Shown: in pieces, positions 1 through 9,835 of the stretch
Layout: every line of letters starts with the position of its first letter
Position numbering within the stretch: position 1 is the first letter of the stretch
Source: Moraxella sp.
Lineage (GTDB): Bacteria > Pseudomonadota > Gammaproteobacteria > Pseudomonadales > Moraxellaceae
Length of the DNA stretch: 64,000 nucleotides
Direction of reading: 5' to 3'
Assembly: GCF_030525845.1 (NCBI RefSeq)
Contig: NZ_JAUNDY010000005.1
Location: 1 to 64,000, forward strand
Notes under the pieces: generated by a model
What the model was told of the DNA's origin: nothing
Databases searched by the model: none
Seen by the model: the letters and a program-made list of their open reading frames with translations, nothing else
Made by a program: the position numbers and the translations under genes

Positions 1-3000
1 AACCAACAAACCAAACAACCAACCAAAACATTATCGGATATTTTAGAACAATATCAAGCCCTTTCGCACAGCCAGCGTGAAAAAGGCACTTATTTTGAAC
101 GCCTTTGTATTGATTATCTAACCACCGAAAACCATTACAAAACCCTTTATCAATCCGTCCTCCCCTTTGCCGACTGGATTAGCCAGCACAAACCCACCTT
201 TCCAAAAACCGACACAGGCATAGACCTTGTTGCCATAGGGTTTGACGGTGCATTAACCGCCATTCAATGCAAAAATTATTCAGCCGATTATCGCATTGCC
301 AAATCCGACATTGACAGCTTTTTTACCGCTTCTGGCAAAAGCGATTTTAGTCATCGCCTGATTATCGCTACCACCGACCACTGGTCGGACAATGCCCAAA
401 ACGCCCTAAGCGACCAGCAAATTCCTGTCAATGTCATCAGCCGTACAGACCTTGAAAACAGCGTCATTGACTGGGAGCGATACACGCCCAATCAAACGCC
501 CATCTTGCACACCAAAAAGACATTAAGAGACCACCAGTCAGAAGCCCTAAATGCCGTCAAAAAAGGCTTTGAAACCGCCAATCGTGGCAAACTCATTATG
601 GCGTGCGGTACTGGCAAAACTTTCACATCACTCAAAATCGCCGAAGACCAAGCAGGCATTGGCAAAATGGTGTTGTTTTTAGTGCCAAGTTTGGCTCTTT
701 TATCCCAATCTTTGACCGAATGGACACAGCAGTCCGATACTCCCATCTATGCCTATGCCGTCTGCTCTGACAGCGATGTGGGTAAACAAAAAGACGATGA
801 CCTACTACAAACCCAAATCCACGAATTACAATTTCCCGCCACCACCAATGCCAAGTCTTTGTGCAATGCCATAAAAAGCCGTGCCAATGACACCGCAATG
901 ACGGTAATTTTTAGCACTTATCATTCCATTGAAGTCATCAGTCAAGCTCAAAAGCTGGGTTTGGGCGAGTTTGAGCTAATTATTTGTGATGAAGCCCACC
1001 GTACCACAGGGGCAACCTTTGAAAATACAGACGAAAGCCATTTTGTCAAAATTCATCACAATGACTTTATTCAAGCCAAAAAACGCCTATATATGACCGC
1101 CACCCCCAGAGTGTATAGCAACAGTGCCAAAAAGACCGAAGGGGTAGAAGCCATTTATTCTATGGATAATGTAGAATATTATGGCAATAATTTTCATACC
1201 ATCAGTTTTAGCCGTGCGGTCAATTTAGATTTACTGGTAGATTATAAAGTATTGGTACTGGCGGTATCCGAAAGTCATATCAATCGCCGATTAGAAAAGT
1301 TATTAAATGACAATGGCAATGAATATAAAGTAGATGATGTTGCCAAAATTATTGGTTGTTGGAAGGCTTTATCCAAATATGGGGTAGAAAATGATTTGTC
1401 TGATGATAATTTGCCAATGAAAAGAGCGGTTGCTTTTTGTCAAATTATTGATAAAGAATATAAAGGCAATAAACATAAAGTTAGCTCAAAAGCCATTAGC
1501 GAAATGTTTGGCGATGTGGTAAGAGCTTATCAAGAGCAAGAAATAAAATGGTTGCAAGAAAAACACAAAAAAGAGGATATAGAATTAAATCCATCATTAC
1601 AATTAAAATGCGAAGCCAATCATATAGACGGCAGAATGAACGCTAGTGAAAAAGCAAGCAAAATCAACTGGCTAAAAGCCGATACAGCGGACAATACTTG
1701 CCGTATTTTGTCCAATGTCCGCTGCTTATCCGAAGGGGTTGATGTACCTGCTTTGGACGCTGTTTTGTTTTTGACCCCAAGAAGTTCACAAATTGATGTG
1801 GTGCAATCAGTTGGGCGAGTAATGCGAAAAGCGACAGGCAAAAAACGAGGCTATGTCATTTTGCCCATTGTCATACCAGCAGGGGTAGAGCCAGAGGTTG
1901 CCCTTGATAATAACGAAAATTACAAAGTGGTATGGCAAGTATTAAATGCCTTGCGTTCGCACGATGATAGATTTGATGCCATACTCAATAAATTAGAATT
2001 TGGGGCAGGTTCGGATAAAATTGAGATTACCGCCATCGCCGATAATATCAAAGCAAAAGTCAAAAAATCCAATAAAACAACCACTCGTGGCAAAAATAGC
2101 ATTGGACAAAAAGACGATGAAATACCAGTACAAGGCGAATTGGATTTTAATATCACAGATATTGAACGAGCTTTGGTTGCCAAAATCGTCAAAAAATGTG
2201 GCAATCGTATGCACTGGCAAGAATGGGCGGCTAATGTTGCTCAAATTGCCAATACACATACCGATAGAATAAAAGCCATCTTAGAAAATACCGAAAACCA
2301 CACACAAATTAAAGCCTTTAATGAATTTGCAAATCAATTGCGAAATGATTTAAATAATTCCACCACCGATAATGAAGCCATAGAAATGCTCTCACAGCAT
2401 TTAATCACAAAACCAATCTTTGATGCATTATTTGATGACCCAGAATTTACCAAAAAAAATCCAATGTCTGTGGCATTGGATAAAGTCATCAATGCCCTAG
2501 CATTAACCAATATTTCAGACAAAGAAACCAAAGAATTAAATGAGTTTTATGATGCCATTGCCATTCGTGTGAGCGGAATTAAAGAACCTGCTCATCGCCA
2601 AAGAATTATCAAAGAATTGTATGATAATTTCTTTCGCACTGCCTTTCCAAAACTTTCTGAAAAAATGGGGATTGTCTATACGCCCATAGAAGTGGTGGAT
2701 TTTATCATTCATTCTATTGAGCATATTTTAAAAAGTGAGTTTAATGCCAGTCTTAATGATAAAGGCGTACAAATCATTGACCCATTTACAGGTACAGGTA
2801 CTTTTATCACACGGCTATTACAAAGCGGTATTATTGAGAATAAAAATTTACCGCAAAAATATCAAGAAATCCACGCCAATGAAATGCTCCTACTGGCTTA
2901 TTATATCGCCACCATCAATATTGAAAGCGTCTATCATAGCTTGATTATTGATGATTATAAACCATTTACAGGAATATGTTTGGCGGATACTTTTGCAATG

Positions 3001-4899
3001 TATGAACACAATTTGATTGCTCTAAGTGATAATAGTCAACGCCAAAAACGACAAAAAGAGCTGGATATTACGGTAATTATGGGTAATCCACCTTATTCGG
3101 CAGGGCAAGAGAGTGCCAATGATAATAATGCTAATATGAGTTACCCTTATTTGGACGAAAAAATTAGAAATACTTATGCTGAGTATAGTAATGCTACCAA
3201 TAAAAACTCACTGTATGACAGTTATATCCGTGCCATTCGTTGGGCAAGTGATAGAATTAGCAATAAAGGTGTGATTGGTTTTGTTACCAATGGCGGTTAT
3301 TTGGATAGTAATAGTGCAGACGGATTAAGAAAATGCCTAGCCGATGAATTTAGCAGTCTTTATATTTTTCATCTGCGTGGTAATCAACGCACATCAGGTG
3401 AACGCTCTCGTAAAGAAGGCGGTAAAATATTTGGTTCTGGCAGTAGAGCACCGATTGCCATTTCTATTTTGGTTAAAAATCCCAATTCAATGACCAATGG
3501 GCAGATTTATTTTTATGATATTGGCGATTATTTAACTCGTGATGAAAAGTTGGCGATTATTGATAACTTTAAATCCATTGAAGGCATCAAAGAATGGCAA
3601 ACCATTGTTCCTGATGAATTTAATGATTGGCTTAATCAAAGAGATACCAATTTTGATAATTATATCTCAATGGGTGATAAAAAAGATAAAAATGCAGTGG
3701 TTGTTTTTGAAAATTATTCTCGTGGAATAGCAACTGCTCGTGATGCTTGGTGCTATAATTTTTCAAAAAAATCATTAATTCATAATATGTCATCAATGAT
3801 TACTACTTATGAGAATGAAATTGGTAAAAATAAAGATGACTTAATTATGGATAATACTGTTATTGGTTGGTCTGGTGATTTGATTGCACGACTTGAAAGA
3901 CAAGTAAAATCCCCATTTAACAAAAACAATATCAGAAAAGGTTTGTATAGACCATTTACTTTTCAAAATTTATATTTTGATAAGCTGTTTAACGAAAGAC
4001 AATATCAGCTACCAAGCATATTTCCAACACAGGATACAGAAAACTTAGTTGTATGTGTAACTGGTATTAGTGGCGGAAAAGAATTTTCTTGTTTAATAAC
4101 AGATAAAATTCCAGATTTGGGCATGATTGCAGTTAATCAATGCTTCCCCTTATATCTTTATGAACCAATAACCATTACTTCAAATCACCCATTATTTCAA
4201 GGACAATCTTTTGATGATTTTAAGAGAAAAGACGCAATTAGTGATGAAGCCTTTGAATATTTTCAATCGTATTATAAAATGCGTAGAATATCAAAAGAAC
4301 AAATTTTTTATTATATCTATGGTCTTTTGCACAGCCAAGATTACCGAGAACGCTATGCCGATAATTTATCCAAACAGTTGCCACGCATTCCACGAGTCAA
4401 ATCGGTAGATGACTTTTTGGCATTTGAAAAAGCGGGGCGAGCATTGGCAGATTTGCATCTAAATTATGAAAGCGTACCAATGTATGATAATATTATTTTA
4501 CAAGGCGGCATTAGCCTTGTTGATGATAAAATCATCGGTGGTAGTGATGATGATTTTTATGTGAGTAAAATGAAATTTGGCAAGCGTAAAAATACACAAA
4601 CAGGTAAAAATGAAGATGATAAAACGGTGATTATTTATAATGAAAACTTTACCATTTCTAATATCCCATTATCCGCTTATGATTATGTCGTCAATGGCAA
4701 ATCAGCCATAGAATGGGTCATAGAACGCCAATCTATCAAAACCGATAAAGCCAGTGGCATTACCAATAATGCCAATGATTGGGCGTGCGAGACAATGAAT
4801 AATGCTCGCTATCCATTAGAATTATTACTGCGTGTCATTACGGTAAGTATAGAGAGTATGAATATCGTGAATAATTTGCCCAGTCTTGTGATTGAGTAA
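1..4899 (+). CDS. Type ISP-like restriction-modification enzyme (nuclease-helicase-methyltransferase), 5' end outside window
   Basis: A single polypeptide expected to methylate, translocate on and cut foreign DNA. The frame is open from base 1, so the start lies upstream; an in-frame TTG at 505 is internal. Counting residues from base 1, I see a Mrr/PD-(D/E)XK nuclease core (D75 in a GID motif, then Q89-C-K91), an SF2 helicase (DHQSEAL near 177, Walker A CGTGKT 202-207, DEAH 330-333), and an N6-adenine methyltransferase (motif I DPFTGTG from 927, motif IV NPPY 1029-1032). About 600 residues follow that should hold target recognition. At 1632 or more residues it fits the LlaGI/LlaBIII family order and size. 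No separate specificity or methylase gene follows, and the next gene is the convergent trmA. The codons are A/T-rich compared with the housekeeping genes downstream, consistent with horizontal acquisition (inference). All signature motifs are intact. Confidence 0.9.
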   Translation, partial: NQQTKQPTKTLSDILEQYQALSHSQREKGTYFERLCIDYLTTENHYKTLYQSVLPFADWISQHKPTFPKTDTGIDLVAIGFDGALTAIQCKNYSADYRIAKSDIDSFFTASGKSDFSHRLIIATTDHWSDNAQNALSDQQIPVNVISRTDLENSVIDWERYTPNQTPILHTKKTLRDHQSEALNAVKKGFETANRGKLIMACGTGKTFTSLKIAEDQAGIGKMVLFLVPSLALLSQSLTEWTQQSDTPIYAYAVCSDSDVGKQKDDDLLQTQIHELQFPATTNAKSLCNAIKSRANDTAMTVIFSTYHSIEVISQAQKLGLGEFELIICDEAHRTTGATFENTDESHFVKIHHNDFIQAKKRLYMTATPRVYSNSAKKTEGVEAIYSMDNVEYYGNNFHTISFSRAVNLDLLVDYKVLVLAVSESHINRRLEKLLNDNGNEYKVDDVAKIIGCWKALSKYGVENDLSDDNLPMKRAVAFCQIIDKEYKGNKHKVSSKAISEMFGDVVRAYQEQEIKWLQEKHKKEDIELNPSLQLKCEANHIDGRMNASEKASKINWLKADTADNTCRILSNVRCLSEGVDVPALDAVLFLTPRSSQIDVVQSVGRVMRKATGKKRGYVILPIVIPAGVEPEVALDNNENYKVVWQVLNALRSHDDRFDAILNKLEFGAGSDKIEITAIADNIKAKVKKSNKTTTRGKNSIGQKDDEIPVQGELDFNITDIERALVAKIVKKCGNRMHWQEWAANVAQIANTHTDRIKAILENTENHTQIKAFNEFANQLRNDLNNSTTDNEAIEMLSQHLITKPIFDALFDDPEFTKKNPMSVALDKVINALALTNISDKETKELNEFYDAIAIRVSGIKEPAHRQRIIKELYDNFFRTAFPKLSEKMGIVYTPIEVVDFIIHSIEHILKSEFNASLNDKGVQIIDPFTGTGTFITRLLQSGIIENKNLPQKYQEIHANEMLLLAYYIATINIESVYHSLIIDDYKPFTGICLADTFAMYEHNLIALSDNSQRQKRQKELDITVIMGNPPYSAGQESANDNNANMSYPYLDEKIRNTYAEYSNATNKNSLYDSYIRAIRWASDRISNKGVIGFVTNGGYLDSNSADGLRKCLADEFSSLYIFHLRGNQRTSGERSRKEGGKIFGSGSRAPIAISILVKNPNSMTNGQIYFYDIGDYLTRDEKLAIIDNFKSIEGIKEWQTIVPDEFNDWLNQRDTNFDNYISMGDKKDKNAVVVFENYSRGIATARDAWCYNFSKKSLIHNMSSMITTYENEIGKNKDDLIMDNTVIGWSGDLIARLERQVKSPFNKNNIRKGLYRPFTFQNLYFDKLFNERQYQLPSIFPTQDTENLVVCVTGISGGKEFSCLITDKIPDLGMIAVNQCFPLYLYEPITITSNHPLFQGQSFDDFKRKDAISDEAFEYFQSYYKMRRISKEQIFYYIYGLLHSQDYRERYADNLSKQLPRIPRVKSVDDFLAFEKAGRALADLHLNYESVPMYDNIILQGGISLVDDKIIGGSDDDFYVSKMKFGKRKNTQTGKNEDDKTVIIYNENFTISNIPLSAYDYVVNGKSAIEWVIERQSIKTDKASGITNNANDWACETMNNARYPLELLLRVITVSIESMNIVNNLPSLVIE

Positions 4900-4906
4900 C
4901 GCAATA

Positions 4907-4935
4907 AAAAGCGGATAAAATCTTTATCCGCTTTT
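4907..4935. terminator. Bidirectional intrinsic terminator
   Basis: A 13-bp perfect inverted repeat (4907-4919 and 4923-4935) with a GC core and A/T arms lies between the convergent restriction-modification gene and trmA. The symmetric A and T runs allow it to stop transcription from both sides. Confidence 0.8.
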
Positions 4936-4949
4936 ATACTTTTTGAGCT

Positions 4950-6092
4950 TTATTCTTTACTAAGCCAAACCCCACTTTCAATATGATGGGTATAAGGAAA
5001 TTGGTCAAATAAAGCAAAGCGTTTGATTTTATGCGTGGTATTTAACACTTGTAAATTATCAAATAAAGTATCAGGATTACAAGAAATATAAATGATGTTA
5101 TCAAATCCCGCCAAAATCTTTAAAGTTTCATCATCAATCCCTGCTCGTGGCGGGTCTACAAATATGGTATTAAAGTCATAATCCTTGATATTAATACCAC
5201 TTTCAATCAATCTCCTAAATTCTCTTTTTCCTGCATGAGCCTCGCTAAACTCCTCTGCTGATAGTCGAGCAATGGCGATATTATCAATTTGATTGTGTTC
5301 TATTGCCCATTTGGCAGAATTGACTGATGATTTTGCCATTTCGGTGGCTAATACTTTATTAAAATATTTCGATAAAGGCAAAGTAAAATTACCATTACCG
5401 CAGTATAATTCTAATAAATCTTTTTTATTTTCAATATTATCCGCCACATCGCAGGCAAAGTTTAGCATTTTTTGACAAACAAAAGCATTGGGCTGGCTAA
5501 ATCCACCTTCAATTTGCTGATAATAAAAGTCAGTCGCTTGCCCTTTGATATTGACCGTCATTTTTTCAATCACAAAATCATCAAACAAAACCAATTTTTG
5601 TCCACGACTTCTGCCAATGAGTTTAATGTTTAATTCATTTGCCAAAGTATTGGCTAAGGCTTGCCACTTGTCATCTAATTTTTTATGATAAATGAGTGTA
5701 ACGAGCATTTCTCCTTTTAATGTATTTAAAAAGTCAATTTGAAATAATTTGTCTTTTAAGATGGCATGGGCTTTTAATTTGTTTAATAAAATGGGCATTA
5801 ATTCATTAATGGCGGTACTGGCAATAGGAAAATCAGAAATTTCAATAACCTTTTTGGATTTACCATCTCTTTCAAACATGGCATAAAACATGTCATCAAG
5901 CCCTGTTAATGCCCCATTTCTATCAGTATGCCAAATCCTAAATTCGGCACGCTGGCGAAAATGACTGATTGGCGATGGGTAAATTTCCAACTCAGGTGGA
6001 TTAAAAGGAGTAAATTGGGTGGAAAGACGCTCAACTTTGGTGGATAATTGAGCTTGATAATCATTGTTTGTATACATGTCTGTGCAATTCAT
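4950..6092 (-). CDS. trmA: tRNA (uracil-5-)-methyltransferase TrmA
   Basis: SAM-dependent enzyme that makes 5-methyluridine at position 54 of tRNA (T loop). The 380 residues are close to the 366 of the E. coli enzyme. Visible signatures are the SAM-binding ELYCGNGNF stretch near 225-235, [10 protein letters not shown] near 312-321, the catalytic cysteine in ISCNP near 337, and the C-terminal catalytic glutamate in HHIESGVWL. The extra length is at the N-terminus; a second ATG five codons downstream (MYTNNDY) is an alternative start. It is divergent from the NadR-like gene across about 100 bp that contains an extended -10 (TGTTATAAT at 6155-6163) facing that gene. RlmC/RlmD-type relatives are less likely because the protein lacks the TRAM domain and the iron-sulfur cysteines. 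Confidence 0.95.
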   Translation of the reverse strand: MNCTDMYTNNDYQAQLSTKVERLSTQFTPFNPPELEIYPSPISHFRQRAEFRIWHTDRNGALTGLDDMFYAMFERDGKSKKVIEISDFPIASTAINELMPILLNKLKAHAILKDKLFQIDFLNTLKGEMLVTLIYHKKLDDKWQALANTLANELNIKLIGRSRGQKLVLFDDFVIEKMTVNIKGQATDFYYQQIEGGFSQPNAFVCQKMLNFACDVADNIENKKDLLELYCGNGNFTLPLSKYFNKVLATEMAKSSVNSAKWAIEHNQIDNIAIARLSAEEFSEAHAGKREFRRLIESGINIKDYDFNTIFVDPPRAGIDDETLKILAGFDNIIYISCNPDTLFDNLQVLNTTHKIKRFALFDQFPYTHHIESGVWLSKE

Positions 6093-6190
6093 GGCTTGAT
6101 TGATTGTTCAAAATTACCATTTTATAAAAAAGTTATCCAAAAAGCAAATCCATATGTTATAATCTTAAATCATCATCATCAATAACATGC

Positions 6191-6733
6191 ATGCAAAATC
6201 AAAATCCTGACACCCAAAAAATTCTTATCATCGGTGCAGAATGCACAGGGAAATCCACACTATGTCAGGCTCTTGCCAATGAGTTTAATACCATATTTAC
6301 TCCTGAGTACATGCGAATCTATCTAAATCACAAACCCGATGGTTATATTTGTCAATACAAAGATTTAATTTTTATTGCACAAGGGCAAATCCATCAAGAA
6401 AAACAACTAGCAAAAACAGCCAATAAATATCTATTTTGTGATACTTCATTATTATTACTCAAAGTATATAGCGAGCATTATTTTAACAACTGTCCGCAAT
6501 TCATCTTAGATGCCATTCCAAACCTAACATACAGCCATATTTTTGTGACAGATAATATTGGTATTACATGGGTTGCAGATGGACAACGAGATTTACCAAA
6601 TGGGCATGACATGATTTATCAAAAAATCATTCAAACCTTAGATTTTTATGGATTAAGTTACCATCATGTCTCAGGCGAATTATCGCACAGAATAAATCAA
6701 GTTCGACAAATTTTACACAATAAAAAGGGCTGA
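6191..6733 (+). CDS. AAA_28/NadR kinase-domain-like P-loop NTPase
   Basis: 180-residue cytosolic protein with Walker A GAECTGKST at 14-22, followed by an aromatic/acidic TPEYMRIYL segment and CDTSLLLL. This pattern matches the ribosylnicotinamide-kinase half of NadR. The adenylyltransferase and DNA-binding halves of full NadR are absent, so it is a stand-alone kinase domain. The likely role is phosphorylation of nicotinamide riboside for NAD salvage, but the neighbours (trmA, a ketoacyl synthase) do not confirm this and no PnuC transporter is adjacent. An upstream ATG at 6187 is out of frame and hits a stop after seven codons. The assigned start at 6191 lies about 28 bp downstream of an extended -10. 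Confidence 0.75.
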   Translation: MQNQNPDTQKILIIGAECTGKSTLCQALANEFNTIFTPEYMRIYLNHKPDGYICQYKDLIFIAQGQIHQEKQLAKTANKYLFCDTSLLLLKVYSEHYFNNCPQFILDAIPNLTYSHIFVTDNIGITWVADGQRDLPNGHDMIYQKIIQTLDFYGLSYHHVSGELSHRINQVRQILHNKKG

Positions 6734-6745
6734 TAAACAGCCCTT
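6725..6745. terminator. Intrinsic terminator for the FabH-like gene
   Basis: An 8-bp inverted repeat (6725-6732 and 6738-6745) overlaps the stop codon of the NadR-like gene. Read on the minus strand, it is followed by a T5 run, which suits termination of the convergent ketoacyl synthase gene. Confidence 0.7.
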
Positions 6746-6755
6746 AATACTTAAA

Positions 6756-7901
6756 TCATGCTTTTTTGACGATGACCGAACCAATGGAATAACCCGCCCC
6801 AAACGAGCAGATAACCGCCACATCGCCACTTTCGATGCCATCTTGGCAACGGTGAAACGCAATCATGGGACTGGCTGAACTGGTGTTGCCAAATTCATCA
6901 ATCACAATAGGGGCGATGGATTTGTCTGCTTCTTTACCCATGATGGTGCGTAAAATCAAATCAATCATGTTGATGTTGGCTTGGTGTAGCCACAGTTTTT
7001 TGACCTTGTCGGTGCTGATTTGATTTTCTGCCAAATGCGTGCTGATGATTTCGGATACTTTGGGGCAAACTTCACGAAATACCTTGCGACCCTCCTGCAA
7101 AAACAGCTTGTCAGTAACAGGCTCGTCTAGGTCAGGATACATGGTGGTTTTGGCGTGCAAAAACTCACTTCTGTCCATAAAACCAAATTCGTTTTTGATG
7201 TTGGTGGAAAATTGCGTCCACAATTTGCTGTCCAAAATCTCATAACCTTTGGGGGTGTCCAACTGCTCAACAATGGTTGCTGCTGCTACATCACCAAAAA
7301 TAAAGTGGCTATCACGATTTCGCCAGTTAAGATGAGCGGACGGAATCTCCACATTGATGATGGCAATGCGTTTACCAAGCCCTGCCTTTATCATGCCGAC
7401 CGCTTGGGCGATACCAAAAGTCGCCGCACTACACGCCACGTTCATATCAAAGGCAAATCCGCCCTCCATACCAACCGCTTGCTGAACCTCAATGGCGATG
7501 GCAGGGTAGACGCGCTGAAAGTTGGAGCAAGCACAGATGATGCCATCCAAATCCGCTCCCGTTAACCCTGCATTGGCGAGTGCTTCATTTAGGGCATCTG
7601 CCCCCATTTCTGCCATGATGGACAGCTCCTCGCCCAATTTGCGAGCGGGGAAAGTGGGTGCCATGATATTGGGATCTAAAATGCCTTTTTTGTCAATAAC
7701 ATAGCGAGATTTGATGCCAGAGGCTTTTTCGATAAATTCAACCGTAGAATGTTGCAAGGCGACTTTTTCGCCAGCTTCGATGGCTTGGGCGTTGTCACGG
7801 TTATAATTATCCACATAGGTATTAAATGCCGTTACCAACTCCTCATTGGTAATGGAATCTTTGGGAATGTGAAGTCCTGTGGCGGTGATACAAATGGTCA
7901 T
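6756..7901 (-). CDS. 3-oxoacyl-ACP synthase III family protein (FabH-like, PA3286-type)
   Basis: Thiolase-fold condensing enzyme of 381 residues. The catalytic triad is visible: Cys near 157 in NVACSAATFG, His near 307 in WLHQANIN, and Asn near 338 in EFGNTSSAS. It is longer than housekeeping FabH (about 320 aa) and has an extended N-terminal segment before the first strand, as in the second FabH-like proteins of Pseudomonas and Acinetobacter that join medium-chain acyl-CoA to malonyl-ACP. That substrate is inferred from the family, not seen here. The start is the ATG at 7901, because an AGGAG sits 8 bases upstream; the TTG one codon earlier is less likely. It is monocistronic and convergent with the NadR-like gene. 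Confidence 0.85.
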   Translation of the reverse strand: MTICITATGLHIPKDSITNEELVTAFNTYVDNYNRDNAQAIEAGEKVALQHSTVEFIEKASGIKSRYVIDKKGILDPNIMAPTFPARKLGEELSIMAEMGADALNEALANAGLTGADLDGIICACSNFQRVYPAIAIEVQQAVGMEGGFAFDMNVACSAATFGIAQAVGMIKAGLGKRIAIINVEIPSAHLNWRNRDSHFIFGDVAAATIVEQLDTPKGYEILDSKLWTQFSTNIKNEFGFMDRSEFLHAKTTMYPDLDEPVTDKLFLQEGRKVFREVCPKVSEIISTHLAENQISTDKVKKLWLHQANINMIDLILRTIMGKEADKSIAPIVIDEFGNTSSASPMIAFHRCQDGIESGDVAVICSFGAGYSIGSVIVKKA

Positions 7902-8088
7902 CAATTTCTCCTATGTTTTGGCTTTTGATGATTTGAAAAATTTAGTTACAAATTTAAGTTAGTGTACCATACTTTTTGCTAAAAAAATAGCATACGTTTG
8001 TAAACTTTTTACAATCACAACATTCTTAGGCTGTTATTTTTGACAAAATCAACTTATAATAACATAAAAATTTCATCACTTATCTTAT

Positions 8089-9480
8089 ATGCCCAACCAA
8101 TCTGACCGCCCCATCAAACTTGCCGTCATCGGACACACCAATGTTGGTAAGACCTCTCTTATGCGGACTTTGCTACGAAATGAGGATTTTGGCGAGGTAA
8201 AGAACGCCTCCGCCACCACACGCCATGTAGAAATGGCAACATTACACACCCAAGATGGCATACCGCTAGTAGCACTATATGACACACCCGGTCTAGAAGA
8301 TGGGTCAGGCGTGATGGATTTTATTGTGGAGCATACCGATGGCAGAGCCGATGGCATAGACCGCCTCCGTGCGTTCTTAGAGGCAGTCTCAAACCAAAGT
8401 AACCTACTTGATGGCGATTATAGCCAAGAAGCCAAAGTCATTAACGCCCTGCTCTCCTCGCAGGTCGCTCTATACGTCATTGACACACGCGAACCCATCT
8501 CTTCTAAGTACAAAGACGAACTGGCGATTTTGGCAAGCTCTGGCATACCCATCTTACCTGTGTTTAATTTTATTAAAGATAAAAACACCCAGTTTGAGGC
8601 ATGGAAAGACATGCTCTCACGTAGAGCATTACATGTGTACAATCTATTTGACACCATTGCTTTTGATTTTGATAGCGAAATGGCACTGTGGGAGAATCTT
8701 GGCACGATGACCCACCATCAGGCATTTGACCAGCTCAAAGATGAACGCACTAAGTTGTGGCAACAGATGGTTGAGACTGGCAGTGTCATGATTGCTGATT
8801 TTTTGATTAATGTGGCAAGTTTTCAGAAAAAAATTGGGGAGCATGATGACCCAGAACCTGTACTAAATGCCATGCAACACACCACCCATCAAGCCTTTAA
8901 TATTTTACAAGACAGACTGCTAGAATTATACAAATTTTATCATACCCCACTACAACAAGATGAGCTTATCATTCATGGTTCGGAGCAAGACATGTTTGAT
9001 GGCGAATTTTTGGCACGTTATGGCATTCGCACCGCTGGGGGAAGTATCGCAGGCATTGTCATCGGTGCTAGCATTGATGTGGCAACGCTTGGAGCCAGTC
9101 TGGGGCTTGGTACTGCCATCGGTAGCGTGGTAGGCGGACTACTACCAAATAGCACCACCATCAAAGACAAAGCACTAGGCGTAAAAACCCTCAATATCAG
9201 CGATGACACCCTACTTGTACTCGCTACAAAAAGTCAAGCTCTGCACCACACCCTAAGACATCTAGGGCATGCCAATCTTAACCAAATCAACATCAGCCAC
9301 CAAGACCATCTTGTATGGCAACCAAGCAAGCTCCCCGCCCCACTCAAAAAAGCACGAACTTATCCCAATTATTGTGGCTTAGATGAGTCTTATGACGCCA
9401 AAAAACACTTACGCTTGGCACTTGCCAACGAACTTAGCGAAACCCTGCTTGAACATTTATTACAGCCAAAATCCATTTGA
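8089..9480 (+). CDS. GTPase with DUF3482 domain
   Basis: 463-residue Era/YihA-class GTP-binding protein. G1 GHTNVGKTS is at 15-25, DTPG at 65-68, and an N-F-I-K-D string near 160 stands where NKxD would be expected. A glycine- and alanine-rich hydrophobic stretch at about 312-353 probably enters the membrane, as in the DUF3482 family. In many gammaproteobacteria the partner is a DUF2868 gene immediately beside it; none is present here, so the pair is split or the partner is lost. The function of the family is unknown, though membrane-linked GTPase switching is likely. The ATG at 8089 has no clear Shine-Dalgarno. A 13-bp stem terminator lies downstream at 9640. Confidence 0.8.
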   Translation: MPNQSDRPIKLAVIGHTNVGKTSLMRTLLRNEDFGEVKNASATTRHVEMATLHTQDGIPLVALYDTPGLEDGSGVMDFIVEHTDGRADGIDRLRAFLEAVSNQSNLLDGDYSQEAKVINALLSSQVALYVIDTREPISSKYKDELAILASSGIPILPVFNFIKDKNTQFEAWKDMLSRRALHVYNLFDTIAFDFDSEMALWENLGTMTHHQAFDQLKDERTKLWQQMVETGSVMIADFLINVASFQKKIGEHDDPEPVLNAMQHTTHQAFNILQDRLLELYKFYHTPLQQDELIIHGSEQDMFDGEFLARYGIRTAGGSIAGIVIGASIDVATLGASLGLGTAIGSVVGGLLPNSTTIKDKALGVKTLNISDDTLLVLATKSQALHHTLRHLGHANLNQINISHQDHLVWQPSKLPAPLKKARTYPNYCGLDESYDAKKHLRLALANELSETLLEHLLQPKSI

Positions 9481-9639
9481 TGTTTACAAACAGTCAATCT
9501 CATTACATACACTTTATTACAAATTATAAATACAAGATAGATAATTAACCCAGACAGGTGGGATAAATGTGGGAAATGGTGGGGGTGGCTGGGGCAAGTT
9601 AGGATAGGATTTGAAGTGATATTGCATAATGTGCAATGA

Positions 9640-9690
9640 AAAAGGCTTTGATGATTTTGAGTGCCAAACTTGAATTTATCAAAGCCTTTT
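9640..9690 (+). terminator. Intrinsic terminator after the DUF3482 gene
   Basis: A perfect 13-bp inverted repeat (9640-9652 and 9678-9690) with a 25-base loop is followed by a T-rich run. It stops reading from the DUF3482 gene before the phage remnant. Confidence 0.7.
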
Positions 9691-9715
9691 ATTTTTTGGT
9701 GGGATTATGGCTGAT

Positions 9716-9835
9716 TTAGGCGGACTGAGCAAAAAGGTCAGGTTGGGAGCGGTCTTGGTATTCTTTTCGCATACGGGCTAAGATTTCATAAATGTAGGGC
9801 AAAGACAAATTGAACTTTTGCACCAGCTCACTATG
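9716..9835 (-). pseudogene. C-terminal fragment of a Mor-type phage transcription activator
   Basis: Only about 40 codons look real. They form a helix-turn-helix-like segment (SELVQKFNLSLPYIYEI, then ARMRKEYQ) and an RSQPDLF tail, matching how Mor/C activators of Mu-like phages end. The minus-strand frame stays open upstream to 10057, but from about 9835 it is the antisense shadow of the GNAT fragment. The normal N-terminal 80-90 residues are missing. In phage Mu, Mor turns on middle transcription; this piece lacks most of the protein and is presumably dead. The family call rests on the short C-terminal pattern and could be wrong in detail. Confidence 0.5.

Noticed and set aside
505..507. TTG as start of the restriction-modification gene
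   Set aside because: The same frame is open to base 1 and encodes a nuclease domain upstream, so the real start lies outside the window.
7155..7565. 136-codon plus-strand frame inside the FabH-like gene
   Set aside because: Antisense shadow of a clear conserved gene, with no family likeness and no ribosome binding site.
8040..8060. TTGACA and TATAAT before the DUF3482 gene
   Set aside because: Both hexamers are perfect but only 9 bases apart, so they cannot form one sigma-70 promoter.
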